From: Panicum virgatum
Taxonomy: Eukaryota > Streptophyta > Magnoliopsida > Poales > Poaceae
Assembly (NCBI RefSeq): GCF_016808335.1
Contig: NC_053148.1
Coordinates: 45,462,930-45,526,929 of the forward strand
Reading direction: 5' to 3'
DNA length: 64,000 nt
Part shown: positions 44,315 to 55,178 of the stretch, in pieces
How the letters are laid out: the number at the start of each line of letters is the position of its first letter
How positions within the stretch are numbered: the first letter of the stretch is position 1
The notes under the pieces: generated by a model
Told to the model about the DNA's origin: nothing
Databases searched by the model: none
The model's input: only the letters and a program-made list of their open reading frames with translations
Position numbers and translations under genes: made by a program

Positions 44315-45350
44315 CTTAGTGTCGTCGTGGATCCGGATTCCGGCCGGCTCCGGTTGCGTGGATAGAGTTATCACGAATGAGCGAAGCAAATCGAATCCGG
44401 GACAAGAGGAAGAAGCATCAATGACAAAAGCGAGGAAAGTGAGGCAGACTCACCAAAAGGAATGGGCGACGGCCGAGCAGCCACCGGGCGAAATCACGGC
44501 GCGGTGGATGGTGAGGTGTTGGGGCGGCATGGTTTAGGGTGAGGGCGCCGGGCAAAGGGGAGGGAGGCGTCCAGCCGAGCAGAGGCCATGGCACGCGGCG
44601 TCAGCGCCGTCGAGCGCAGCGAGAGAGAGCGCTCGAGCCGGTGCGGGCGCTGGGCGAAGGGGAGGGAGGCGTCCTGCCCGGCGGCGGTGGCGGCATCACG
44701 CCGTCGAGCGCGCGGGTGTCGAGGGAGACGCCGGTGCAGCCGCGCGCGTGGATCCGCAGGAAGTCGAGGCGGGTGGAGCGTGCGGCGGCCGGTCACACCG
44801 TCGAGCGTGGGCGGCGGTGCCGGGTGCTGGGTGCTGGGCACCTGGCACTGCGAGGGCCGCCTTGACCACCGCCGAGCTGGCGAAGGAGAAGGGGGCGCGG
44901 CTCGGCTCGCCGTGTTCCAGCTCAAGGGCTGTCGCACCGGTTCTCTGGCGGGGCGGTGGAGGCCGTGGCGTGGGCTGTCTCAGGCAGCCCCCTCCACCGC
45001 CGCGGAGAGCTGGCGGAGGAGAGGCATGCGGGCCGGAGCGAACGCGGGGAGAGAGCGGCGGGGGCGGCGGAGGAGGGGCGCAGGGCTCAGCGGATGAGGG
45101 ACGGGCAGGTCAGCGGCGCCGAGCTGGTGGAGGTGTGGGGGAGGAGCGCGCGGGCCGGCGCGAGAGCGGAGGTGCCAAGCGTGGGGCGGCAAAGGAGGGG
45201 CGCGGGGTTCGGCAGAGGTGGAGTAACCATCGAGCAACGTGGGGGGCGGACGAGGAAGGAGGGAGGGATCGACCCCGGACACGAGGACAGCTCAATTTGG
45301 AGAGGTGGGCAGAACCACAGTAGGGGTAGATTCAAGGGAGTGATCGTTTT
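44315..45350. other. Very GC-rich DNA, no gene assigned
   Basis: Long overlapping frames exist in nearly all frames (for example 44748-45323 on +, 44494-44937 on -) because stop codons are rare at this base composition. The minus-strand frame has exon-like words but no motif I know. It may be the first exon and promoter of a captured gene. Confidence 0.25.
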
Positions 45351-45364
45351 TTTGGATAGTATAA

Positions 45365-45395
45365 CTAGGTTTATGCTCGTGTGTTGCTACAGGCA
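45365..45395 (-). mobile_element. Helitron-like 3' terminus, minus strand
   Basis: Minus strand: CCTGTAGCAACACACGAGC, then CTAG at 45368-45365 and a flanking T. It is clearly related in sequence to the terminus at 31874 (GTAGCAAC(G/A)CACG). The element would extend right. On the other side 'ggatagtata' abuts it. Confidence 0.42.
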
Positions 45396-45644
45396 TTAAA
45401 AGATTCTGAGCCTAATAATTGATTGAGAAAGGAAGTATCAACATTTTTCAATGAAACACAAGTTTTATATCAAGCAATATAAATAACAAAAATCACATAA
45501 TTGCTTTTGTATACATTATTGAGGCAAAGTTATTATTTAGTAACATAAGTGCTCAACCAACAACACCACACTTCATGCTATTTTATATCAAGCAACATAA
45601 ATGACAAAAATCACATGAGTGCTCAACCACCCTTCAAATAACAA
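45396..45644. other. AT-rich, no gene seen
   Basis: Short repeated phrases ('tatcaagcaatataaat', 'tatcaagcaacataaat') at about 45469 and 45586. No frame of note. Confidence 0.25.
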
Positions 45645-45962
45645 GCCCAATGCAAAGCTAATTGATCACTTGAATAACAAAAGATCCACTTGCCTCTACT
45701 ATGAGCAGGACTTGCAATTCAAATATTCTTACAGAACAAATGACGAATGGTCCTTACACATGAGAAACTCAATGAACCGAGGCACCACTCCTTGGCTGAT
45801 ATCCTAGATTGGAGAATTACGCTGTAAAGAAATATAAGACAACAACTCAAGTTGCTCAGAAGCAGCGCATTTCTGAAAAAAATCGCACCATCTGATCTGA
45901 ATCTCATCGACGGATAGTAGCTTACAGATAGCTGCAAGTTGAGGTCGTTGGAGGGCACCACC
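45645..45962 (+). repeat. Dispersed duplicate, copy A
   Basis: Colinear with 48661-48974 (copy B): same start 'gcccaatgcaaagcta' and same end 'gttggagggcaccacc', with a 6-bp indel near the end and few substitutions. No coding motif. Confidence 0.9.
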
Positions 45963-46041
45963 TTACAGCTTACAAATGTAGTATCTTCATTACTGGCATC
46001 ATACATGGCAACGAATATTCAGCAACTTCCAGTTATATTAA

Positions 46042-47387
46042 GGGAAAATTGGTCATGTAGCATCAAAAGATGCCGATTCCCGTAAAATACCATCGAAATC
46101 GTTCGGCCCAGTAAAATACCACTAAAAGTTGCAACGTTAGTTGAAAGTACCATTCCGTCACGTTCTCCGCTAACGACTCTCACTGACGTCTTCTTACTCC
46201 TCTCGCACCCTTGCTGCTGCCAGTCACTTAGCTCCGGCAGCCGGTGATGGCCGTCTCCCTCTCCTTCCTCATCCAGATCCCGCCAGTGCTGCTCCACGCT
46301 GCTGCGGGGCTCGTGCTCGCCGTCCCCGCGGCGCTCGGCTGCGTCGGAGTGGAGCGGGTGGTGGAGTCAGTGGCGGACGCACCCGGCAGGAAGAGGAGAA
46401 AGGCGCCGGAGGAGAGGGATGAGCAGGCCTAGGGGTGCGCGGGAGTGCCGGGAACGGGCGCATGAGGTCGCCGTCGCCCTCGTCGACGCATAGGCGGCAG
46501 CAGAACCATCCGCCGGAGCCGCGGCCACGGGAGCAGCCTCCTGTGGTGTCTGGCATCGGGTGCCGCAGCGGGGAGGGCGAGGGCGCGGCGTCGTTGTCGG
46601 CGTCGAGGGCGCGGCGTCGTTGTCGGGGTCGAGGGCGCCAAGCGCCATGGCGGACCGGGCGGCGATGAGTCCCAGGACAGCGAGCGCGTGGCCGTTCTCG
46701 CAGCGTTAAACAGGGAGAGACAGCTGACTCCTCATGCGGGAGCAACACGTGAAGCAGGCAAAAACTCGATTCACCTAATTCCCCTTCATCGCCTTCCTCG
46801 ACACAGCATGAAGGAGCCGCCATGGCATCTGCCACCACCCAATCGAGCACAATGCCCATGCAACAAGTAGGACCTGACTTTCCTGCCTCCCCTATGCTGC
46901 TCTCGACTCGGTGGGCTCCCCATATGAGGCTCCCCCAACTCCACTGCAAGGTAACGTCGGAGTTCCCCCGCAGCTTCCCATGGCACTTCCAACTTCTGCG
47001 GGTAGGAACCAGAGATAGCGGCGCTAAAATCACCCAGCCGCTATAGCGCAGCGAAGGTTGAGTTTTTGCTGGGAGACGCAGCCGAGCGCCGGGGGGACGG
47101 TGAGCGTGAGCCCCGCAACGGCGTGGAGCAGCGCTGGCGGGATCTGGATGGGGATGGAGCTAGAGGGACACGACCATGCATCGCCGGCGGCCAGAGCTGG
47201 GTGACGGGCAGTAGCAGGCGTGCGAGAGGAGGAAGAAGACGTCGTGACGAGGAGTTAGCGGAGAAACGTGACGGAATGCTACTTTCAACTAACGTTGCAA
47301 CTTTTAGTGGTATTTTACGGGACCAAAAGATTTCGATGGTATTTTACGGAAGTCGTCATCTTTCAGTGCTAAACAACCAATTTTCCC
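46042..47387. mobile_element. Mutator-like element (MULE) with about 310 bp inverted repeats
   Basis: Both ends start GGGAAAATTGGT. A perfect 9-bp target duplication, ttatattaa, lies at 46033-46041 and 47388-47396. The inverted repeats run from 46042 to about 46350 and from 47387 back to about 47070, with obvious similarity throughout. 9-bp duplications and long inverted repeats define MULEs. No MURA-type transposase is present. The GC-rich interior suggests a Pack-MULE carrying captured plant DNA. Confidence 0.9.
46351..47069 (-). other. GC-rich cargo of the MULE
   Basis: A minus-strand frame of 254 codons (47033-46269) is open from inside one inverted repeat to the other. It has MILAPLSLVPTRRSW at the start, a middle with CLLHVLLPHEESAV, and an Arg/Pro/Ala-rich rest. 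Most of it probably stays open because of base composition. No domain was recognised, so it may be a captured gene piece or noise. Confidence 0.3.
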
Positions 47388-47396
47388 TTATATTAA

Positions 47397-48660
47397 TACC
47401 ATGTTTCGAGTTCCTAAGAAAACTGCTTCCAAAATGAAGATACTACATTTAAGTCACTAAGGCTTGTTTGCAATCACCAAGGCTTAAAATTTATTCAAAT
47501 ATGGCTCTCTACTTTCCAAACTAAACATGCTAGCCTCAATTACAACAGAGAGGATACGTGAGCATATATTAATCTCTAGTATATAAATCTGACTGATTGC
47601 ACTCACCTCGGTGCCAAATTTTAGGAGAAAAGACACCTCCATGAGCATCCAGCTTCATCCCGGGTCCCAAAGATTGGCTAACTCAAACATACTTTTAGTA
47701 AACTTTTGCATAATTGATGGCATACTATGGAGACCTCTTGGATCACAGAGTAGGAACCTGAAATACAAGGGCAGGAAAATAATCCATGTAAACTATTTGT
47801 ATCCAAAACTGGGCATAGATTCTTAATCTGATAGTCATAGTCTGATTACTAATCGAACACAAAATGCAGTCTAAAAATACAACCCATGTACCATCCAATA
47901 GTCCACTTCAACAGCAGAGAACAAATATACCATAGGTGAGTCTGTTTTCACATGATGCTAGCATAAATTAGAAGTTAATAAGTTCAAATATACCTATTGC
48001 AGTTATCCAGTTCAATTATCTTCATATCTTATAGAGGTAAAGCTAGCTTGTATTACACAAGAAACAGATTTATTTGGCAATCATGGACATAGCTGAACTC
48101 ACTGTATAATCTAAAAAGTAGTGTGTCTAGCATGCATGAAAAAAGGGCGATGTACAAGGAAATCTACAGTTGAATGTTTGTCAAATAAACAAACAAATTA
48201 AATTTCATACCATCAGACTATCTTAATCAAGTTCAAAAACTGGCTGACAAAGGTAGGTGTAATCACACTAAAGCTATACCAGCAGGACCACTACACGTTT
48301 GTACCATCCTGAAAAAAGACCCAAAACTTGCTACAAGCCAACACCTTCAGATTTCAAAAAACTATGTTATAGCAATTTTCAGCAAAATAATAACAGGCCT
48401 AATACAAAGCTAATTGACCGCTGATTGAATGCAACAAAGATCAAGTTATCTTTACCATGAGCAGGACTTGCATTCCAAACAGTCTTGACAAATCAAATAT
48501 TTGAAGTCGACTATCTGAACTCTAAGACTTTCATTGTAAAAAACCAATGCTCCATGTTCCTAGCCATGTTCATGGTGCAGAAAACGTATTTAACTGCTAT
48601 GAGCTAACTGTTTCATAATTTAGAAATTGACATAGCAATTTTCAGAAAAAACAATAACAG
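47397..48660. other. No gene seen; holds a partial third repeat copy
   Basis: AT-rich. 48371-48480 ('agcaattttcagcaaaata' to 'gagcaggacttgcattcca') is a diverged partial copy of 48631-48740. 'atctctagtatataaa' at 47572 resembles a Helitron 5' end but cannot be proved. Confidence 0.4.
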
Positions 48661-48974
48661 GCCCAATGCAAAGCTAATTGATCACTTGAATGTAACAAAA
48701 GATCCACTTGCCTCTACTATGAGCAGGATTTGCAATTCAAATATTCTTACAAAACAAATGACGAATGGTCCTTACACATGAGAAACTCAATGAACCGAGG
48801 CACCACTCCTTGACTGATATCCTAGATTGGAGAATTATGCTGTAAAGAAATATAAGACAACAACTCAAGTTGCTCAGAAGCAGAGCATTTCTAAAAAAAT
48901 CGCACCATCTGATCTGAATCTCATCGACGGATAGCAGCTTACAGACAAGTTGAGGTCGTTGGAGGGCACCACCT
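48661..48974 (+). repeat. Dispersed duplicate, copy B
   Basis: Matches copy A at 45645-45962. It ends four bases before the MITE at 48979. Confidence 0.9.
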
Positions 48975-48978
48975 GCAC

Positions 48979-49325
48979 GGCCATGTTTGGATGATTCCAC
49001 GAAATTTTTTGCACAAAAAGACGAATGCATGCATGAAGTACTAAACGAAGTTTATTTGCAAAATCTTTTTAGGAATGGGTGTAATTTTTCGAGACGAATC
49101 TAATGACCCAAGTTTCATCATGATTGGCTACAGTGATGCTACAGTAACCGCGCTCAATCATCCTCTAATCATGCGATCAAAGACCTCGTTAGCTAGAGCA
49201 ACTGCTACAGTACCACAGTTGTGGAGGTAATTTTGTAATTAGACTTTATTTAATACCCCTAATTAGTAGTCAAAGCATCGTTTCTCTCTCATCAAAATTT
49301 TTCCACCCTCCAACCAAACATGGCC
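48979..49325. mobile_element. MITE, 347 bp, ends GGCCATGTTTGG
   Basis: Perfect 12-bp inverted ends (48979-48990, 49314-49325) and a 3-bp flanking repeat cac (48976-48978, 49326-49328). The interior has 'cgagacgaatctaatga' and 'ctacagtgatgctacagta', words common in Tourist/Harbinger-like grass MITEs. The flanking triplet is not the usual TAA/TTA of that superfamily, so the class is tentative. Confidence 0.75.
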
Positions 49326-49960
49326 CACCATTGGCAGCAAGACTCTACCTACACACGCAAACACGGAGGAATACAAATCTGAACCCATCCAATCAAGACC
49401 TCCCCAGCAAACTGTACACAGGAAAGCATCTCTTTCAAAATCAATGGCTGGCAGACTCCTGATGATTGGCTCATCCCATCCGACGGCCCATCTCCACCGG
49501 ATCATCCCTCCCTTCGGATCGTTTCGCACGCACGCGCGCATTCGAACCCAGCCGCCTCTCGCGCGCCGGCCCTTACAAAAAAATCAAACGAGCGAGCAAC
49601 TCCAGCAGATTATCTTTTCCTTTCTCTTTTCCACTTTTTCTCAATATAGAAGATTGATGTTGAAAAAATCTACTCTAACAAATTGATTTTCCATCTCCCT
49701 TTCCCCTTTATTTTTTCTCAATCATCAATAATTTATCTCCAATCCCCAATAAAAAGGGGAGACATCACATCTCCCTTTCCATATAAAAAGGGAGAAAATC
49801 AATCTGCTGAAGTACTTCTTCCAATTCCCAATAGAAAAAGGAGATATCACATCTCTCTTTCCATATAAAAAAGGAGAAAATCAATCTGCTGAAGCACTTT
49901 TTTTATATATGTTGAAATTAAAAAAAAGAATTCCCTATATGATGAGAAAAAGAAAAGGGA
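49326..49960. other. Upstream region of the FLZ locus with a short tandem repeat
   Basis: 49326-49750 holds no gene. 49761-49905 has two units of 81 bp ('gacatcacatctccctttcc' and its variant at 49842) with 'agggagaaaatcaatctgct' in each. It may be promoter or 5' UTR of the transcript that leads to the FLZ exons. Confidence 0.4.
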
Positions 49961-49969
49961 AAGATCAAT

Positions 49970-51483
49970 CTTTTGGAGCTCAACCCTTCCTCTTCCTCTC
50001 CATCGCCCCAGACCGCCGGCCCTAGCCGCCCCTCCCCGCACCCCTCACCTCAGCGCTCCTCCCCTCCGGATCCGGCGAGAGCGCGGCTCGCAGCACCGGC
50101 CGCGCCAGCCGGTCTGTCTCGCGGAGCGGCGGCTCCTCCCCTCCGGATCCGGTGAGGGCCGCGGCGGCGGGGGCGGCGGTTGGGCGAGCAGCGGGGGCCG
50201 CTGCTGCAGGACCGGCGGGGCACCCCCATCTTGTCTTCCGGTGCGGGTGCCCCTTCTCTCCCTCGCCCCACTCCTCCGTTGGCGCTGGTGAAGCGGCGGG
50301 ACGCCGGCCTGCCGGCCCCTTCCCTCCAGATTTGATGGTTCGACCTCCACGCCTCCTCGCTAATCTGGATAGGAAGGATGGCCATGGTCCTATGCTGAAG
50401 AAGGGAGAACTGCTCGTGCGAATGAGCTTAGCCAGATCCTTGCTTGAATTAAGGTAGTGCTCCCCTTCCTGTCCTTTTTCTCTTACTGAATCATCAATTA
50501 TGTATAGAATTAAAATAAGCTACTGTTAGTACAAAAGGTGGCAAGGTTGTCCATACATTTAGCAGGGATATTTTTTATTTGGGTTGTTTTCCTAATCTGA
50601 ACTATTGTTGTGTCTATTACTGAGATAATAGGAGGATGTATTAGACTATGCACCAGTTCTAGAGGTAGGTAAGACCAGAGGTATGTGCAATTGCCCTTTT
50701 TTTCTTATTGAATCATCAATCATGTATAAAAATAAAACAAGGTTTTAACTGTAATAGAAAATGTTTTTTGCAGGAGAACACCTCTTGCGTTTTGTGCGGG
50801 AGAACACCCGTTGCCCCAAATCTCTGGAGAAGTCAGCGAATCCTCGAAGCAAGAGGTACAGAACTGGTGAGTGAGACTTCCACCCCTCTGATTCATTAAT
50901 GATATAAATAGCCGGATCCAATATTTCATTATTTCTATCACCATCCTGTGAGGCTATGTCACGTTTGAATTGAGAAATCAGCAGCAAGTTATCATGACGA
51001 CGCGATCTGGAAAAATAACTCTCCACTGCTTGCTTGCTCAACCTCCTCCTTTTTCTCTCAAGTTCTATCATATAAAAAGTTTCTTAATTTTGGATTAGCC
51101 ACTGAAAACTTATTTGTAGTCGAAATGGGTTAGTCACATGTTTAAAGGAAATGGCTGCCAGCCTGCCTGTCCGCCGGTTATTTTTCTTTATTGGTGTGAC
51201 ATGTTTCTTTTGTCCTAATGTTATCTGAATTTTTATTCATTGTGTATATTAGCCTTAGTGTAATTTCTTTTCCAAGCATGATAATAAGAATAAGTTCACA
51301 CCCAAAGTCCCAAACAAGCCATAGATAATCTTAATGAGCCGAAGCATTAGTTTGCAGGAAAGGATTTTATTGACTATTGATATCCAAACCTTCTGGTTTG
51401 CAGGTGTATTAGATTTGGAGGAGCATATGGGCAGTCAAAGCTTTCAACATCTTGCACGCTAATGAACTTGACGGTGATTTAAG
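49970..51483 (+). other. Possible 5' exons of the FLZ locus
   Basis: Splice-like borders suggest exons at about 49970-50457 (donor gtagtg), 50774-50866 (acceptor ttttttgcag, donor gtgagt) and 51404-51483 (acceptor ggtttgcag, donor gtatgt). The first contains MVRPPRLLANLDRKDG and MLKKGELLVRM, the second TSCVLCGRTPVAP and the third LDLEEHMGSQSFQHL. A continuous frame to the FLZ exons could not be built, so coding status is unknown; they may be untranslated or derive from different genes. Confidence 0.3.
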
Positions 51484-53662
51484 GTATGTCTTTCTCTGTC
51501 TAATACATGACCTTTTATTTTCTGGTGCAAGTATTGTACATTTATGTGATAAGGACATAAGGTAGAGCAGTAGACATTGATTTTTTTAGTTCAGTCTGTT
51601 TTCCCCCCCATGCTACCACATTAATGCAGACCTTTTATTGATTGGGCTTCCTACTCTACGCTATGGTTAGTTTTTTTTTGAGTGTGCTAAACTTTTTTTA
51701 TTTCTTAAATTGTTAATCCTGCTGTTTACTTTTGATTCTGGAAAGAAGTCGAGGAGGCTATCCATCAGGTTTAAGAGGCTTAGTATGGTTGAGATCCCAA
51801 GATATTCTCTCCGTTTGCCTAAAATGCTGCTTGCAAATATATTCTCTCTGTTTGGCTTGAATACAACATGCAACAAGACTTATTTCATCATTATTAATTG
51901 CCTATCATTTTTCAGATTTCAAAAATGTATTAGGAGAGTGCGCGAACTGCCCATAATGTGATTTCATGCATTATAGGACAACTTTTGAGATGGTTTTTGG
52001 TTGCCAATGTGTATATATATCATGCTTGGTTGTTTAAAATGATACCCATAGCATTAGCACGGGCAAGCAAAGGCAGTCGAACTGAATTTTTTCCTGGTTT
52101 CTGCTTGATCGAGATAGAAGATGGTAGCAGTAAGCAGTGTGCTACTGGATAAGAACAGAGCCAAGCGAAGAGCCAGGTTGCTTCTTGCTATGTGCTACAT
52201 GGGTCTCTTAGAAAATATCATAATAATGCTTTGACAGAGTAGAGCAGGTGCATTCTCTTATGGGAGGGTCGATTTTAAATATATTAATAGTTGCATAGAG
52301 TTTGCAAACCTATGTTTATCAGTTCGTCCTTTGATTTGTTGAATGGATCTGCAATAGGTGTTCTTGATAATAGCCCTATGACATATGTTATGTTTTGGTT
52401 GTTTTCATGTGCATGCTTCAAATGACACACATAGCTTATAAGAGCTTTGATGGAGCAATATTTCATTGTTGGTCAGACACTGCTATACCTTGGTAGATAA
52501 CCAGATTAATCAAGCTATACCTGGAATTATATACTTGTTGATTGTTTATTTTTTAAGATTGACATTTTTTTTGGCAGAAACTCTTTAGTATTTTGATTTT
52601 TCTGTGTTGTCCATGCTAGAAGCATTGTGCTACAAGAAAAGCAAATGCATCTGCCTCAGTACGAATTTTGTTATCAGGTACTCCTCTCACCACCTCCCAC
52701 CGATGCATGCCAAGTGCTTGATAAAATTACTGGATGGTAGGATTGTACTTTGATTGTCAGATTCTGGATGAAATTACCCATGAACGAATTGTCTTTGATT
52801 GGTTTTGAGAGAACAGTAAATTTGCACCACTGCTAGAGGTGAAGTTTAAGCTTCTTAATAATCAGTTTATGTATGCAGTTATATTATATTATAACATATT
52901 ATTGCATTGAATAGCTTTGTGTTCTTTTCAGTAATGCAATGATGGTCCGCATAATGAAAGAATAGATTAGGCTATCCATGTTCTTTTCAGTAATTGTCTT
53001 TGCTAAACATTTTTGAGTGGATTAGTTGTGTATTTCCATGTGGAGCTTACCGAGAAGCAATGCGTCTGGGCAGGAAGTCCCCCGATGATGTGGTGCTCAA
53101 CAACATGTCTTCCAGGAGTCATGCACAGGTATATGCTTTTTTGCCGACCCAAGACCAATCCTGCCTGCCTCTACCTGCCATTCAGATTGGTTATCCCATC
53201 CCATATGTTTCATATTTCCTCTTTGATTTGGGTGTAGTACATGTCCACCGTTGTCTGTGGTGATCTACCTAAGGCTCTAAGCACTCAAGGCAAGAGAGGT
53301 TGGGCTACCATATTTTCACTTCAGAATAAATCAGGTTAGTGGGTTGTATTTCGATTTTCTCATTGTGCTCTAATTTAATATGCATAATAGGTCTCCAAAT
53401 TTTCCCTTCTGAATTTTTGAGGCGCATTGGCTTTTCCAGGCTTTTATGTGTAATTGGACTGAGATGTAGTAAATTGTTGATTTTGTGCCAGAAACACATG
53501 GCAAAGACTGAAGAGGAAATGAGTATAGCAGTAATATTGCTAGAGTTAGTCATGGTATATATTTAAATACTTCACAGGCAGTTCTCTGAATTATTCTTTC
53601 CTTGACATCGTATGGTAAAACTTATCACATGTCGTGCTCACTATTTGAACAAATGGTTCCAG
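51484..53662 (+). other. AT-rich intron-like DNA between FLZ-locus exons
   Basis: No clear exon. A short stretch at about 53060-53130 reads RKSPDDVVLNNMSSRSHAQ before a GT and could be an exon remnant. Otherwise there are short frames only. Confidence 0.3.
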
Positions 53663-54132
53663 TACATGTGTTGTTTCCCGTGGCCCAAACCCTAAAACTA
53701 CCCACATTTTTGGAGATCATGTTTTTAAGCTTCAAGCTGAGCACCTGATGCCTGGTGAAAATAAGGATAAAGAGAACATGCCTCCTCTTGTGAAAGAGGG
53801 TGCCATGAGCTTCTGTAGTTTTTGCAGTGAGAAGCTGAAATAAGGGAGAGATATCTACATCTATCAGTAAGTGATCAAGTGTGGTAAATGAACCACTGTT
53901 ACGGGTGTTTTTTACGTTTGCTTAATAGACATGTGATTCTTCTGATTGTTGATTAATGTCAGGTATCCTTTGTTTCATAAATTACAGGGGTGACAAAGCC
54001 TTTTGCAGCACAGAGTGCAGGGAGAATTTCATGGAAAATGAGATGGAAGAAGGTGAACCCATGATATATCATCTTGCACCTCCGAGCAGCTCACCTTTGG
54101 ACAATGGTCCTATTTTCCAACTGATCCGTTGA
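53663..54132 (+). pseudogene. FCS-like zinc finger (FLZ, DUF581) gene, last two exons, with a premature stop
   Basis: Exons 53663-53866 and 53988-54132 (donor gtaagt at 53867, acceptor attacag before 53988), phase kept across the intron. The first reads SRGPNPKTTHIFGDHVF, a conserved stretch before the FLZ domain, then FCSFCSEKLK, a TAA stop at 53841-53843, and GRDIYIY. The second reads QGDKAFCSTECRENFM. FLZ domains have Cys-X2-Cys and a later FCS-X2-C; both pairs are present, so only the stop (probably CAA to TAA) breaks the domain. FLZ proteins are small plant adaptors that bind SnRK1 kinase in sugar and stress signalling. The end lies about 440 bp before a Helitron-like terminus, so this may be a captured copy. 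Confidence 0.85.
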
Positions 54133-54546
54133 GTGAAAATTAGCAACAACTTGATATGGTCGTATCTGAAGTGCTGTCTGAGGTTAATAAGTTGCAGTCA
54201 TGGATGTGATCATGTTTGCGGAGTTGTTGCCTGAAGATTTTGTTTGTGTGGCTTACCTCACCTATTGATTTCTTTGTTTTGCGTACTAGGATCCTCAAAT
54301 TTTTTGGAGGACTTCGAAGAATGACTATATCTCTGGTCATATTATTATCTTGATCGGAGAGGGGCGTGTGTGTGCGCGTGTCTGAACTTGAGTTTGGCTG
54401 TTTGGACCTCATTTTCAGTGGCTATCGGATGTTCGACACTTGTGTTACTATCATGTATCTGAACCTATGTTTTCAGTATGTATTTCGGAAAGGAAATGGT
54501 AAACTATGATATCAATAAATGTTTATTTTGTAAGTCTGCAATTTAT

Positions 54547-54575
54547 CCGTGGCGTTAGCACGGGCACCTTACTAG
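54547..54575 (+). mobile_element. Helitron-like 3' terminus, plus strand
   Basis: Hairpin CCGTG (54547-54551) / CACGG (54559-54563), eight bases, then CTAG at 54572-54575 and a flanking T. This fits the Helitron 3' end rule. The element would extend left and could include the FLZ exons. The 5' end is not fixed; no RepHel was found. Confidence 0.5.
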
Positions 54576-54679
54576 TAGTAGTAGAGATACAGTAGATCCA
54601 TCGATGCGGCTAAGATAATTTTTTATTCAACAGGGAGCGGCTAAGATAATTTTTTATTGGACAGGAAGCAGTTTTTGAT

Positions 54680-54930
54680 AAATGATGATCGTGGTCGGCA
54701 TCCTTAACCTTGGTGGCTGTGGTTGGCGTGCTTGCCACGGTGGCTGTGTGTGGCCGTACCACCGCGGTGGCCACGATCAGCATGCTCGAACCTTGGTGGC
54801 TGTGGCCGGGGTGCATGACGTGGTACGGTGGCCGTGGTTGGCATGCTCAACTCAAACCTTTGGTGGTCGTAGTCGGCGTGCTCATCGCCGTGGCCGTACT
54901 TGCCGCGGTGGCCGTCTTGAGGACGGATGA
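54680..54930. repeat. GC-rich minisatellite-like block
   Basis: Repeated words 'ggtggc(t/c)gtggttggc' and 'gcatgctcaa' at irregular spacing of about 40-60 bp. It gives Val/Ala/Gly or His/Thr-rich frames without motifs. Confidence 0.55.
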
Positions 54931-55178
54931 CATTTGAAGAAACTGCTAATGCTATGGTGTTAGTGAGTTACACTTAACTTTTTTTTGAAAAGCAGCTACT
55001 GAGCTACACTACATTTACCAGAATTTTGCATGGTTCTCGGCAGCAGTGTACAACATAATTTGAGTAGGAACACCGCATTCTCCAACGGAATCAAGGTTCC
55101 CATAGAATCTTACATGTATGAAATATTAAATCTAGACGAAATAAAAAATGAATTGCATAGTTTGTACTATTCACAATT

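Noticed and set aside
44748..45323. Long GC-rich plus-strand frame of 191 codons (and its overlapping neighbours)
   Set aside because: Nearly all six frames stay open here, the translations are Arg/Gly/Ala runs, and no motif or splice pattern supports any one of them.
33113..45364. One large Helitron running from the end at 31874 to 'ggatagtata' at 45354
   Set aside because: The 5' TC and A/T junction are not present at 45354-45364 and two other elements lie between, so the link is guesswork.
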